From: JAGGAG01 sp031402225
Lineage (GTDB): Bacteria; Gemmatimonadota; Gemmatimonadetes; Gemmatimonadales; GWC2-71-9
Reading direction: 5' to 3'
NCBI GenBank assembly: GCA_031402225.1
Contig: JANNSD010000118.1
Span: 1 to 55,057, forward strand
DNA: 55,057 nucleotides
Part shown: positions 15,718 through 24,337 of the stretch, piece by piece
Position numbering within the stretch: the stretch's first letter is position 1
How the letters are laid out: each line of letters begins with the position of its first letter
Translations under genes and position numbers: made by a program
Notes under the pieces: model-generated
What the model was told of the DNA's origin: nothing
Databases searched by the model: none
The model's input: only the letters and a program-made list of their open reading frames with translations

Positions 15718-16569
15718 CTAGAGTTGGAGGACAAGGCCGTCGCGCGCGACCAGCACCTCGAGTCCTGGCGCGCGCCGGGCCGCCAGTTCCCGGGTCGATG
15801 CGACCATGGCATCCACGGCGTCATCGCTGCGCCCCGGATCGTGGTGAAAGAGCACGAGACGGGCGGCGCCAGCGTCGGCGGCCAGGGCGACCGCCTCGCT
15901 CGCCGTCGAGTGACCCCAGCCCCGCCGCTCGGGAAGCTCGTGGTCGAGGTACATCGCATCGTGTACGAGGGTGTGGATCCCCGCCACCCAGGCGCCGAGC
16001 TGGTCGCGCCAGGACGACGTGAAGTTGTGCCCTGGGCCAAGCTCGTTGTCGGTGACGTAGGCGAATGACCCCATCGCGGGCCGTTCGAGTCGGTAGCCGA
16101 AGGTCACGCCCGGATGATTCAGGCGAAACGGTCTCACCACGTACCCGGGGAGCTCGAAGGGCGCCGCCGCCACTTCGCGGACGTGCGGCGGCTCGGCGAA
16201 CTGGGCGAACGGGACGGGGAACACATCCGCCTCCATCTGCCGCTCGAGCACCGAGGCCAGCGAGGCGCGTTCCGGCCGCGGACCCGCGATGGCGAGCGAG
16301 GTTCCCTGATGCCAGAGCGGCGTGAAGAACGGCAATCCCTGAATGTGGTCCCAGTGGGTGTGCGAGATGAGCAGTTGTCCACCGGTCAGCGGACGGTTTC
16401 CGATGGAGGCACCGAGCGCACGGATACCGGTGCCGGCATCGAGGATCGTGAGCGGCGCGTCGGGCGCCTCCAGGGTGACACACGGCGTACTGCCGCCGGT
16501 GCGAGCCGTCGCCGGGCCCGACACCGGGATGCTGCCACGGGTGCCCCAGAAGGTGAGGGTTACGGTCAC
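15718..16569 (-). CDS. metallo-beta-lactamase-fold hydrolase
   Basis: Binuclear metal hydrolase of the RNase Z/phosphodiesterase side of the fold. It begins TLTFWGTRGSIP, has the metal motif SHTHWDH at about residues 69-75, a later metal Asp in HDAMYLDHEL, and the terminal His in LVLFHHD. The whole length (283 residues) is the fold with no extra domain. The GTG at 16569 is chosen since it lies just ahead of the conserved WGTRGS strand and 7 bp after the Crp-family stop. Substrate unknown; a cyclic-nucleotide or phosphodiester is possible. Confidence 0.85.
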   Translation of the reverse strand: MTVTLTFWGTRGSIPVSGPATARTGGSTPCVTLEAPDAPLTILDAGTGIRALGASIGNRPLTGGQLLISHTHWDHIQGLPFFTPLWHQGTSLAIAGPRPERASLASVLERQMEADVFPVPFAQFAEPPHVREVAAAPFELPGYVVRPFRLNHPGVTFGYRLERPAMGSFAYVTDNELGPGHNFTSSWRDQLGAWVAGIHTLVHDAMYLDHELPERRGWGHSTASEAVALAADAGAARLVLFHHDPGRSDDAVDAMVASTRELAARRAPGLEVLVARDGLVLQL

Positions 16570-16576
16570 GCGCGGC

Positions 16577-17254
16577 CTAGACCCGGCGTGCCGCTTGGGC
16601 GAGCGTCGCGCGGTCGCGCAGGAGGATCTCTTTGCGGCTGACGTCGATGACCCCGCGCTCAACCAGGTTGCGCAGGGTCCGCGACACGGTCTCGCGGCTG
16701 GCACCGATCATCTGCGCAATGGTGTGATGCGTGAGCCGTCGCGTGATGCGATCGCCGCCCTCCTCCGCCGCCATGGTGAGCAGCAGGCTGGCGACCCGGC
16801 CGTTGACGTCGAGCAGCACGAGGCGGCCGATCTGTTCGTCAGCGCGACGGAGCCGCCGCGACAGTTCGCGCAGGAGGGCCACGCTGACGCCCGGCGAGGT
16901 CCGCAACTGGGCCTGAAAGTCCTCCCGCCTCAGGGCGAGCAACCGGCTGTCTTCCATGGCGATGACGTGGGCCGACCGGGGTTCATCATCCAGCACACTC
17001 ATCTCGCCGAAGAAGTCGCCGTCGCGCAGCACCGACAGGATGACCTCGCGCCCGTCCTCCGCGACCAGCACCACCTTCACCTGGCCGTCGGCGACCACGT
17101 ACAGGGCATCGCCCGGATCGTCGCGAAACACGATCACGGCACCCTTCGGGTAGCGTCGTTCGCGTACCAAACCGGCGAAGGCCGCCAGGTCGGATTCGGC
17201 CAGGCCGCTGAAGAGCGGGACGCGGCGCAGGATGTGGATGGCAGGCAGGCTCAC
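16577..17254 (-). CDS. Crp/Fnr-family transcription regulator
   Basis: A cyclic-nucleotide-binding-like domain (about 1-120; FSGLAESDLAAFA, GDFFGEMSVLDDEPRSAHVIA) is joined by a dimerisation helix to a winged helix-turn-helix (LTHHTIAQMIGASRETVSRTLRNL). There is no N-terminal Cys cluster, so it is not an Fnr-type iron-sulfur sensor; the GEMS...RSA phosphate-binding cassette is Crp-like but the ligand is not known. The start is GTG at 17254. It has its own promoter and is divergent from rpmE. Confidence 0.9.
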   Translation of the reverse strand: MSLPAIHILRRVPLFSGLAESDLAAFAGLVRERRYPKGAVIVFRDDPGDALYVVADGQVKVVLVAEDGREVILSVLRDGDFFGEMSVLDDEPRSAHVIAMEDSRLLALRREDFQAQLRTSPGVSVALLRELSRRLRRADEQIGRLVLLDVNGRVASLLLTMAAEEGGDRITRRLTHHTIAQMIGASRETVSRTLRNLVERGVIDVSRKEILLRDRATLAQAARRV

Positions 17255-17279
17255 GGCGAGGTCCGGAGAATGGGCATGG

Positions 17280-17309
17280 AGGTTACCTGAGGTTGGAGGA
17301 GCAAGTCAA
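17280..17309 (-). promoter_or_regulatory. promoter of the Crp-family regulator operon
   Basis: On the minus strand TTGACT (17304-17309), an 18-bp spacer and TAACCT (17280-17285). Transcription should start near 17273, about 19 nt before the GTG at 17254. Confidence 0.6.
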
Positions 17310-17328
17310 AGGGTTCGCCAGGCGCGGC

Positions 17329-17357
17329 TTGCTCTCGGAGCCTTAGCTCGTTATACT
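17329..17357 (+). promoter_or_regulatory. promoter of the rpmE-prfA operon
   Basis: TTGCTC (17329-17334), a 17-bp spacer and TATACT (17352-17357), one of the best -10 boxes in the window, in an AT-richer stretch. The start site near 17364 gives a leader of about 100 nt before the rpmE GTG. Confidence 0.7.
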
Positions 17358-17462
17358 CCAAGGCTTTACAAAATCACGCCCCGACCGAAAATGCTGGACC
17401 GACATGGCGCCCGGTGATCACACCCGGTGCCTCGAAGGGGCCGCAGTCCAAGGAGAAGTCCC

Positions 17463-17708
17463 GTGAAGGCCGACCTGCATCCGATGTATCGCACCCTGAC
17501 CGTCATCTGCGCGTGCGGCAATTCCTTCGAAACGCGGTCGACGTCCACGTCGATCCACGTCGAAGTGTGCTCCCAGTGCCACCCGTACTACACCGGCAAG
17601 CAGCGCCTGCTGGATACCGCGGGCCGGGTGGATCGCTTCCGCCGGAAGTACAACAAGCCGGCCGCGAAGCCGGCCGAAGAGACGGCCGACGCGGTCGCCA
17701 AGGCCTGA
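17463..17708 (+). CDS. rpmE: 50S ribosomal protein L31 (zinc-binding form)
   Basis: Ribosomal protein L31. The four zinc-ligand cysteines sit at residues 16, 18, 37 and 40 (ICACGN and VCSQCHP), the same spacing as in E. coli L31, so this is the zinc-containing paralogue. The core ends at GRVDRFRRKY, and an Ala/Lys/Glu-rich tail extends it to 81 residues. The start is GTG at 17463 with AAGGAGA 6 bases upstream. It is the first gene of a seven-gene operon and lies 3 bp before prfA. Confidence 0.95.
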   Translation: MKADLHPMYRTLTVICACGNSFETRSTSTSIHVEVCSQCHPYYTGKQRLLDTAGRVDRFRRKYNKPAAKPAEETADAVAKA

Positions 17709-17711
17709 TTC

Positions 17712-18770
17712 ATGGACGCACGACTCCGCGCCGCGCTCGCGCGGGCCGCGGAGGTCGCGCGCGAGTTGTCCGGACCGGAGGTCGCCAAGGACACGGCCCG
17801 TCTCCAGGAACTGGGACGGGAGCACTCGAGACTCGAGCCGGTCGTGCGCACGCACGACCGGCTCGTGCGTCTGCAGGACGAGCTGGCACAGGCCCGCGAA
17901 ATGGCAGGCGAGCCCGACGCGGAACTGGCCGCACTGGCGCGCGCGGACGTGGACGACCTCGTGCCCAAGGTGGCGAAGCTGGCGGCGGAGATCGCCGAGT
18001 TGCTGGTGCCGCGCGATCCCCTCGATGACCGCGACGCGATCCTGGAAATACGCGCCGGCACTGGCGGCGACGAAGCGGGCATCTTCGCCGGCGACCTGGT
18101 GCGGCTGTACCGGCGATTCGCCGAGCGGCGGCGCCTTACGGTCGATCCCATCTCCGTGAGTGAGGGCGGTATGGGCGGGGTGAAGGAAGCGATCCTCGCC
18201 ATCCGCGGGCCCGATGCGTTCGGTCTCCTTCGCCGCGAGTCGGGCGTGCACCGGGTGCAACGGGTGCCGGCGACGGAAACGCAGGGGCGCATCCACACCT
18301 CCGCGGCCACCGTGGCGGTGCTGCCCGAGGCGGAAGAGATCGACGTGCAGATCAATCCCCAGGACCTGCGGATCGATGTCTTCCGGTCGTCCGGCCCTGG
18401 TGGACAGAGCGTGAACACGACCGACAGCGCGGTGCGCATTACGCACCTGCCGTCGGGGCTCGTGGTGTCGCAGCAGGACCAGAAGTCGCAGCTGCAGAAC
18501 AAGCTCAAGGCGATGGAGGTGCTGCGGGCGCGCCTGCTCGACCGGAAGATTGCGGAGCAGGAGTCGGCGCGGTCGTCCGAGCGCAAGGCCATGGTGGGCA
18601 CCGGCGACCGGTCGGCCAAGATCCGCACCTACAACTTTCCCCAGAGCCGCGTCACCGATCACCGGATCAACCTGTCGGTGCACAACCTGCCCGACGTGAT
18701 GGACGGGCACATCGACGAGCTCATCGAGGCGCTGCGCCTGGCGAGCCGGGAGGAGCAGGGGCGTGACTGA
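17712..18770 (+). CDS. prfA: peptide chain release factor 1
   Basis: Terminates translation at UAA and UAG. The stop-codon-reading tripeptide PAT (HRVQRVPATETQGRIHTSA) identifies RF1 rather than RF2, and the catalytic GGQ is in SSGPGGQSVNTTDSAVRITH. Length 352 is normal. It overlaps prmC by 8 bp, whose product methylates the GGQ glutamine, so enzyme and substrate are coupled translationally. Confidence 0.97.
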   Translation: MDARLRAALARAAEVARELSGPEVAKDTARLQELGREHSRLEPVVRTHDRLVRLQDELAQAREMAGEPDAELAALARADVDDLVPKVAKLAAEIAELLVPRDPLDDRDAILEIRAGTGGDEAGIFAGDLVRLYRRFAERRRLTVDPISVSEGGMGGVKEAILAIRGPDAFGLLRRESGVHRVQRVPATETQGRIHTSAATVAVLPEAEEIDVQINPQDLRIDVFRSSGPGGQSVNTTDSAVRITHLPSGLVVSQQDQKSQLQNKLKAMEVLRARLLDRKIAEQESARSSERKAMVGTGDRSAKIRTYNFPQSRVTDHRINLSVHNLPDVMDGHIDELIEALRLASREEQGRD

Positions 18771-19617
18771 GGCCGACGTGTCGCTGGGCGACCTCGTCGC
18801 CGACGCGGGGCGCATGCTGGCCGCGGCCCGCATTGCGGAACCCCGTCGCGAGGCGCTGCGGCTCTGGTCCGACCTGGTCGAGGCGTCCCCGGTGGACGCG
18901 ATCCTCGGCCGTCGCGCCCCGGTGTCGGCCGAGCAGGTCGCGGCCTTCCTGGCCGCGGTGGAGCGACGGGCAGGCGGCGAGCCCCTGGCCTATGTTTCCG
19001 GTCGTGCCGGCTTCCGTCGGCTCACCCTGGAGGTCGACCGTCGCGTGCTCATTCCCCGGCCGGAAACCGAGGGGCTGGTCGATCTGGTGCTGAACCGCGC
19101 GCCACGGGGTATCGTGGTTGATGTGTGCACCGGCAGCGGATGCATTGCGCTGGGCCTGGCCGATGAGGGGCAGTACACTCACGTGCTGGGGGTGGACCTG
19201 AGCGGCGAGGCACTCGCCGTGGCGGCCGGCAACGTGCGCCTCGCGGGCTTGCCGGTGACCCTGCTTCGCGGCGACCTCACGGCGCCGCTCGGCCCGGCCT
19301 CTGTGGATGCGCTGGTAGCGAATCCGCCCTACATCACCTCAGTGGAGTACGCGGCGCTCGACCCGTCGGTGCGCGACTGGGAGCCGTCGATGGCACTCGA
19401 GGGCGGCCCCGATGGTCTGGACGTCACGCGGCGCCTGCTGGATGACGGGCGACGGGTGGTGACGCCCCGTGGGTGGATCGCGCTGGAACTCGACTCGACA
19501 CGCGCCGAGGCGACGGCAACGCTGGCGGGGGCGTACGGCTGGCAGGGCGTCACAATTCACCCCGACCTATTCGGCCGCGAGCGCTACCTGCTCGCGCAGA
19601 GGAGCGAAATTCTGTGA
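18763..19617 (+). CDS. prmC: release factor glutamine methyltransferase
   Basis: SAM-dependent enzyme that N5-methylates the glutamine of the GGQ motif in release factors. The N-terminal helical domain leads into the SAM site (VVDVCTGSGCIALGLA), and the substrate-glutamine motif NPPY is seen as VANPPYIT. 284 residues is typical. It begins with GTG inside the end of prfA and its stop overlaps the next gene's GTG. Confidence 0.95.
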   Translation: MTEADVSLGDLVADAGRMLAAARIAEPRREALRLWSDLVEASPVDAILGRRAPVSAEQVAAFLAAVERRAGGEPLAYVSGRAGFRRLTLEVDRRVLIPRPETEGLVDLVLNRAPRGIVVDVCTGSGCIALGLADEGQYTHVLGVDLSGEALAVAAGNVRLAGLPVTLLRGDLTAPLGPASVDALVANPPYITSVEYAALDPSVRDWEPSMALEGGPDGLDVTRRLLDDGRRVVTPRGWIALELDSTRAEATATLAGAYGWQGVTIHPDLFGRERYLLAQRSEIL

Positions 19618-19967
19618 TTACGGACAAGGCGCAGGAACTGGGACGTCTGATCGGCCAGTCGAGCGAGTACCAGGCGCTGAAGCGCTCGGAGCAGGACCTC
19701 CGCGGTGACGTGGATACCCAGCAGAAACTCGAGCGCATCGCGACGCTGGCGAAGCAGGTCGATTCCGTCATCGCGCAGGGGCAGATGCCCGATGAAGCGA
19801 CCACGCTGGATTACGAGACGGCAGTGCGCGATCTCGAGACCAGCAGCATCGGTCAGCGGTACGTGGCGGCGCGGGCCAACTTCGAGAAGTTCATGGTCAA
19901 GGTCAACGAGCAGATCAGCGCCGGCATGGAGAAGGGTGCAGCGAGCAGCATCATCACGCTGGGCTGA
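19614..19967 (+). CDS. YlbF/YmcA-family protein
   Basis: A 117-residue, largely helical protein of the YlbF family (DUF964). The middle block LRGDVDTQQKLERIATLAKQVDSVIAQ and the C-terminal ANFEKFMVKVNEQISAGME are characteristic. In Bacillus, relatives form a complex that alters RNase Y specificity; whether this applies here is unknown. It starts with GTG overlapping the prmC stop (GTGA) and its own stop overlaps tmk (TGATG), so it is tightly embedded in the operon. Confidence 0.83.
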   Translation: MITDKAQELGRLIGQSSEYQALKRSEQDLRGDVDTQQKLERIATLAKQVDSVIAQGQMPDEATTLDYETAVRDLETSSIGQRYVAARANFEKFMVKVNEQISAGMEKGAASSIITLG

Positions 19968-20584
19968 TGCAGGGATTCTTCCTCGTCCTCGAGGGACCGG
20001 AAGGGGCAGGCAAGAGCACGCTCGCGGCGACCCTGTCCGCGCGCGCCAGGGCCGCCGGCGCGCAGGTGGTGGCGGTGCGTGAGCCGGGTGGCACGACGGC
20101 CGCCGAGGCCGCCCGCGCCATTGTGCTGGACCACGCGCATGCTGTCGGTGCGGAAGCGGAGCTGCTGCTGATGCTCGCGGCGCGTGCCGACCTGGTGCGA
20201 CGGGTTATCGGGCCGGCGCTCGAGGCGGGATCGCTGGTTATCGCTGATCGCTTCGACCTCTCGACGCAAGCCTACCAGGTGGCGGGCCGTGGATTGCCCG
20301 CCGATCTCGTGGCTGCCGCGAACCGCATGGCCACCGGGGGCCTGGTGCCGCACCTGACGCTGGTGCTCGACGTGCCGCCCGGGGCCGGCCGGACCCGGCA
20401 GGCTGCCGCCGGCAAGACGCAGGACCGGCTGGAAGCTGAAGACGTGGACTTTCATGCCCGCGTGGCCGCCGCGTATCTGGCGGCCGCCGGACCGGGTGTG
20501 CGACATTTGAATGCAGAGCTGCCTCCCGACCGTCTCGCCGAGGCGGCGTGGGCAGAGCTGGAACAGAGGTGGAGGCAGACATGA
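19967..20584 (+). CDS. tmk: thymidylate kinase
   Basis: Phosphorylates dTMP to dTDP. The P-loop is EGPEGAGKST (about residues 9-18), the dTMP-site motif is DRFDLSTQAYQ (family DRY/DRF) and the LID region is GRTRQAAAGKTQDRLE. The P-loop has no Arg after the Gly as E. coli-type enzymes differ here. The length of 205 residues is normal. Start and stop both overlap neighbours by one to four bases. Confidence 0.94.
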   Translation: MQGFFLVLEGPEGAGKSTLAATLSARARAAGAQVVAVREPGGTTAAEAARAIVLDHAHAVGAEAELLLMLAARADLVRRVIGPALEAGSLVIADRFDLSTQAYQVAGRGLPADLVAAANRMATGGLVPHLTLVLDVPPGAGRTRQAAAGKTQDRLEAEDVDFHARVAAAYLAAAGPGVRHLNAELPPDRLAEAAWAELEQRWRQT

Positions 20585-22224
20585 AGCAACGCTGGGGCAT
20601 CACCGTGCTGATCGCCGTGCTCTCGTTCCTGAGCGGCGGCTGGCTCCTGCAGCGCGGGACCGGGGGGGACGGCGGCGTGTATCGGCAGGCGCGCCTCTTC
20701 GACGACGTCCTGAGCCATGTCCGCAATTTCTATGTGGACTCGATCCCGGAGGCGGATCTCTACACCAAGGCCACGAACGGGATGCTCGACCAGCTCAAGG
20801 ATCCCTACTCGGTGCTGCTGGCGGGCGCCGACTTCAAGGAGCTCACCGAGAAGACGTCAGGCAACTACGCCGGCCTTGGCATCCAGATCGACGTGCGCGA
20901 CGGCTGGATCACGGTTGTGGCACCGCTGCCCGATTCCCCGGCGGAGCGTGCCGGCATCCAGACCGGCGACCAGATCATCGAAGTGGATGGCAAGTCGACG
21001 CAGGGATGGAACAGCGATGAGGCCATCAAGTCCCTCCGGGGCGAGGCGGGCTCCAACGTGGCGATCGTGATCCGGAGGGCCGGCTTCGATGAGGCCGTTC
21101 CGTACAAGCTCAATCGCGCCACGATCCACTTCAAGTCGGTGCCGGCGGGCACCGAGTTTGATGGCGGCGTGGGATACATCTCGCTCAACCCCGTCCAGGA
21201 AACGTCGGCGCAGGAACTGCGCGACGAGATGACTGCGATGCGCGCCAAGGGGATGAAGTCACTGATCCTCGACCTGCGCAACAACCCGGGTGGCCTGCTG
21301 GACCAGGGCATCAAGGTCTCCGACCTCTTCCTCGACCCCGGTCAGGAGGTGGTGTCGACCCGCGGCCGTGCCCGGGGCAGCACGCGGCAGTTCTTCGACG
21401 AGGGGAAGCAGTTCGACCCCACCCTGCCGATCGTCGTGCTGGTGAGCGAGGGCACGGCGAGCGCGGCCGAGATCATCGCGGGCGCCATGCAGGATCACGA
21501 CCGCGCCCTGATCGTAGGCACGCCGACGTTCGGGAAGGGCCTGGTCCAGACGCTGTATCCACTGGGCGACGAGACGGCGCTCAAGCTCACGACGGCGCGC
21601 TGGTTCACGCCGAGCGGCCGCACCATCCAGCGCAAGGCGACCAGCGAGCAGGACCAGGTACTGCAGGCGATCGCTGAAGGCAACCCGCTGCCGGCCGGCG
21701 ATTCGCTGTCGGCGGCTGACTCGGCGATGAAGGCGCGTCCCATCTACCACACCGATGCCGGCCGCATCGTCCGGGGTGGTGGGGGGATCGTGCCCGACCT
21801 CATCGTCCGCCCCGATACCCTTACGGCGTCGGAACGGGAGTTCATCAAGGGCCTTGGGGAAAAGGTCCAGGCCTACCGTGATGCGCTTACGAGCTACGCG
21901 CTCGAACTGAAGCGCGACAAGACGGTGGGCAGCGAGGACTTCTCGGTCACGCCCCAGATGCGGCAGCAGGTGTACGACCGGCTCAAGGCCAAGGGTGTCA
22001 CCATGTCGCCCGCGACCTTCCAGGCGGGGGCCCCGCTGTTAGACCAGCAGCTCGGGTACGAGGTGAGCCGCTATGTGTTTGGCCGCGAGGCCGAATTCCG
22101 GCGGCGTGCCAAGGACGATCCGCAGGTGCAGACTGCCATCACCCTGCTGCGCAAGGCGCAGTCGCCGAAACAGCTCCTGACGCTGGCCAGCGCCGCTCCG
22201 GCGCCGGGTGCAGTCGCGCGCTGA
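20581..22224 (+). CDS. ctpA: S41-family C-terminal processing peptidase
   Basis: Envelope serine protease of the CtpA/Prc family. One N-terminal membrane anchor (ITVLIAVLSFLSGGWLL) is followed by a PDZ domain at about 85-180 (GLGIQIDVRDGWITVVAPLPDSPAERAG region) and the protease domain with Ser294 (EGTASAAEI) and Lys319 (PTFGKGLVQT), 25 residues apart as in the Ser-Lys dyad of the family. About 170 C-terminal helical residues follow. It overlaps the tmk stop (ATGA). Confidence 0.94.
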   Translation: MKQRWGITVLIAVLSFLSGGWLLQRGTGGDGGVYRQARLFDDVLSHVRNFYVDSIPEADLYTKATNGMLDQLKDPYSVLLAGADFKELTEKTSGNYAGLGIQIDVRDGWITVVAPLPDSPAERAGIQTGDQIIEVDGKSTQGWNSDEAIKSLRGEAGSNVAIVIRRAGFDEAVPYKLNRATIHFKSVPAGTEFDGGVGYISLNPVQETSAQELRDEMTAMRAKGMKSLILDLRNNPGGLLDQGIKVSDLFLDPGQEVVSTRGRARGSTRQFFDEGKQFDPTLPIVVLVSEGTASAAEIIAGAMQDHDRALIVGTPTFGKGLVQTLYPLGDETALKLTTARWFTPSGRTIQRKATSEQDQVLQAIAEGNPLPAGDSLSAADSAMKARPIYHTDAGRIVRGGGGIVPDLIVRPDTLTASEREFIKGLGEKVQAYRDALTSYALELKRDKTVGSEDFSVTPQMRQQVYDRLKAKGVTMSPATFQAGAPLLDQQLGYEVSRYVFGREAEFRRRAKDDPQVQTAITLLRKAQSPKQLLTLASAAPAPGAVAR

Positions 22225-22228
22225 GCGC

Positions 22229-23098
22229 GTGACACCCGCCGAGGGGTCCCGCCCGACCGTCGCCATCATCGGCGCCGGGCGCGCGGGGCGGGCCCTCGCG
22301 CTGGCCCTGACACGTGCATCGGTACCGGTGCACGTGTGCACCCGCCGAACGTCCGATCTCCCCCCCCACATCAGCTGTTCCCTCGAGCCGTGGACCCTGG
22401 TTCTCGAGCGCGCGAGCATCATCCTCGTCGCCGTGCCTGACGATGCCATCGGGGATGTGGCGGCGCGGCTGCGGGAGGCCACCCTCGCCGCCGCCGTGGT
22501 CCTGCACTGTTCCGGACTGCGCGACCGCTCGGCCCTGTCGGCACTCGAGGGTCACGCGGCCGGGCTCGGCTCATTCCATCCACTCCAGACCCTGGCGGGC
22601 GATTCGGAGGCGGCTGCACGGCTGCACGCGTCGTATGCGGTGCTGGAGGGTGATGCCGCCGCGGTGTCGGCGGGTCGCCACCTGGCCCGGCTGCTCGGCA
22701 TGACGGCGCTCGACATCAGGGCCGCCGACAAGCCGCGCTACCACGCGGCGGCGGTGATCGTGAGCAACTACACGGTGGCGCTGGCGGCGGTGGCCGAACG
22801 CCTCGCGGGCGAGGCGGGAATTCCGGTGGAGGACGCCGGGCGGATCTTCCTTCCGCTCCTCGAGGGCACGTGGCGCAACCTCGAGCTGCGAGGCACGGTG
22901 GACGCGCTCACGGGACCAATCAGCCGGGGTGATGCGGGGACGGTGCGGGCGCACCTGGGCGCGCTCGACGACGAGACGCGGCGACTGTACGCGGTGCTGG
23001 GACTGGAGGCGGTGAAGGTGGCGCGGCGGGGCGGGCTGGGGGAACTGAAGGCCGCCGAGATCGAGGCGCTGCTGCGTGCCGCTATGACTGCTCGATAA
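22229..23098 (+). CDS. Rossmann-like / DUF2520 protein
   Basis: NAD(P)-binding protein of the family that pairs a Rossmann domain (VAIIGAGRAGRALALAL) with a helical DUF2520 domain (about 135-280; YHAAAVIVSNYTVALAAVAERL). The architecture resembles ketopantoate and pyrroline-carboxylate reductases, but the substrate is unknown. I choose GTG 22229, just after the ctpA stop and close to the Rossmann strand; GTG 22208, overlapping ctpA, is the alternative. It is the last gene of the rpmE operon and overlaps lolA tail-to-tail by 17 bp. Confidence 0.86.
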   Translation: MTPAEGSRPTVAIIGAGRAGRALALALTRASVPVHVCTRRTSDLPPHISCSLEPWTLVLERASIILVAVPDDAIGDVAARLREATLAAAVVLHCSGLRDRSALSALEGHAAGLGSFHPLQTLAGDSEAAARLHASYAVLEGDAAAVSAGRHLARLLGMTALDIRAADKPRYHAAAVIVSNYTVALAAVAERLAGEAGIPVEDAGRIFLPLLEGTWRNLELRGTVDALTGPISRGDAGTVRAHLGALDDETRRLYAVLGLEAVKVARRGGLGELKAAEIEALLRAAMTAR

Positions 23099-23759
23099 CT
23101 CGCACGCCGCTGGGCACCTCGAACTGGAAGGTCTTGTCGGTGACCGGGTCGTTGGTCCTGAGCTTGGACAGGGTCAGGGTGCGCGTGCCCCCCGCCCGTT
23201 CCTCGATCACCACCTTGCGGGGCAGGGCGGTGTCCCGGTCGAGCCAGAGTGTCGCCTTCCGGAAGGGCAGGTCGTTCGCCAGCGGCACCAGCTCCACCAC
23301 GTCGGTCTGCACGAAATCGACAAAATCCCGCTTGAGGTAGCGCGCGCGATACCGCTCCGTCGGCTTGTCCAGCAGCCACGCCAGCACGTTGAACCCGTAG
23401 ACCGGTCCCGTCGGGAGCGGCATGCGCAGCACTTGGCCCGGCGTGGTGCTCGGAGTGTAGACCCAGACATACTGGCCGTCGAGGACAATGGCATCGCCCT
23501 TGGGATCACTGAAGCGCATCGTGAGCTTGTTCTGGCCCGACTGCACCATGATCCCGCGACTCTCGAACGTCCCCACCGCCTCGTCATCGATCACCTGCTT
23601 GAAGTCGGCGCGGAGCGACGTAAGGCTGCGGTAGACCCGCGCCGCGCGTCCCACGATGACGTTGGCATCGTCCTGTGCGACGGCGGGCGAGGCTAGGAGA
23701 ATGGGAATCACAGTGACAGTGAGCAGGAAGCTCAGGCAGGCCTGGAGGCTCGACCGCAC
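23082..23759 (-). CDS. lolA: outer-membrane lipoprotein carrier LolA
   Basis: Periplasmic chaperone that carries lipoproteins from LolCDE to the outer membrane. A signal peptide (LSFLLTVTVIPILLASPAVA) precedes the half-barrel domain with SLRADFKQVIDDE, SGQNKLTMRFSDPKG and the C-terminal DKTFQFEVPSGVRVIE. I take the GTG at 23759 as start because it begins just before the signal peptide; the frame remains open to 23870 with low-complexity basic residues. It confirms a diderm envelope. It is separated from the next minus-strand gene by about 107 bp. Confidence 0.88.
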   Translation of the reverse strand: MRSSLQACLSFLLTVTVIPILLASPAVAQDDANVIVGRAARVYRSLTSLRADFKQVIDDEAVGTFESRGIMVQSGQNKLTMRFSDPKGDAIVLDGQYVWVYTPSTTPGQVLRMPLPTGPVYGFNVLAWLLDKPTERYRARYLKRDFVDFVQTDVVELVPLANDLPFRKATLWLDRDTALPRKVVIEERAGGTRTLTLSKLRTNDPVTDKTFQFEVPSGVRVIEQS

Positions 23760-23866
23760 CCTCGAAGGAAGATGAGCGGTCGCAGCATGACCAGTATTGC
23801 GACTGCTTGGAGAGCGCAGCCGATCGTTCCGGACGCGTATCGCGTGGCAGTGCCGCGCAATACGCC

Positions 23867-24337
23867 TCAACTTCCCGACGCGATACCAGCAATCGCCTTC
23901 CCTAGAAGTGCGCCCAGGAGGGCGCCGAGCGCCGCTCCTGCGACCGCATATGCCGTACAGTCGCTGGATTCAGACGCGGTACTCAAGCAGACCGCGCGGA
24001 GGCCGAGCGCACCTCCAACTCCCCCAGCCACGCCGCCGATCACAAGACCGATCGTCCCACTTCTGTTCTTCCCCGTGGAATCGGCATGGAATGCACGGTG
24101 AACGTTCGCCTCGAGGGTTGCGTCCAGAGGAACCGCACTCGTCTCACCAACGTATTGTGTGAAGGGCGTCACCTGGCTCGCAAGGATCACGGAGTCGGGT
24201 GTGCGCAAGGGCGGTCCCTGTGCCTCCACCGTTCTCGAAATGATCATGGCGAAGGCGAGGAGCGCAGGACCTCTCCTCGCGAGCCAACTGCAAGAGCGGG
24301 TTGGTCGCGGTTCGGCGGGAGTGCCTTGTCTAGTCAT
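23867..24337 (-). CDS. glycine-zipper exported protein, unknown function
   Basis: I do not recognise the family. A signal peptide (ALLAFAMIISRTVEA) precedes a polar middle and two glycine/alanine-rich hydrophobic stretches (GTIGLVIGGVAGGVGGALG and AGAALGALLGALLGKAIAGIA) that look like glycine-zipper membrane segments. Two Cys lie between them. The start at 24337 overlaps the upstream lipoprotein stop by 8 bp; an earlier codon at 24370 is less likely. Base composition is visibly lower in GC than the flanks, as in its upstream partner. Confidence 0.7.
   Translation of the reverse strand: MTRQGTPAEPRPTRSCSWLARRGPALLAFAMIISRTVEAQGPPLRTPDSVILASQVTPFTQYVGETSAVPLDATLEANVHRAFHADSTGKNRSGTIGLVIGGVAGGVGGALGLRAVCLSTASESSDCTAYAVAGAALGALLGALLGKAIAGIASGS

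Noticed and set aside
17251..17277. Eight-codon minicistron overlapping the Crp-family GTG
   Set aside because: Its ATG is only 3 nt after the -10 box, so the predicted transcript starts downstream of it.
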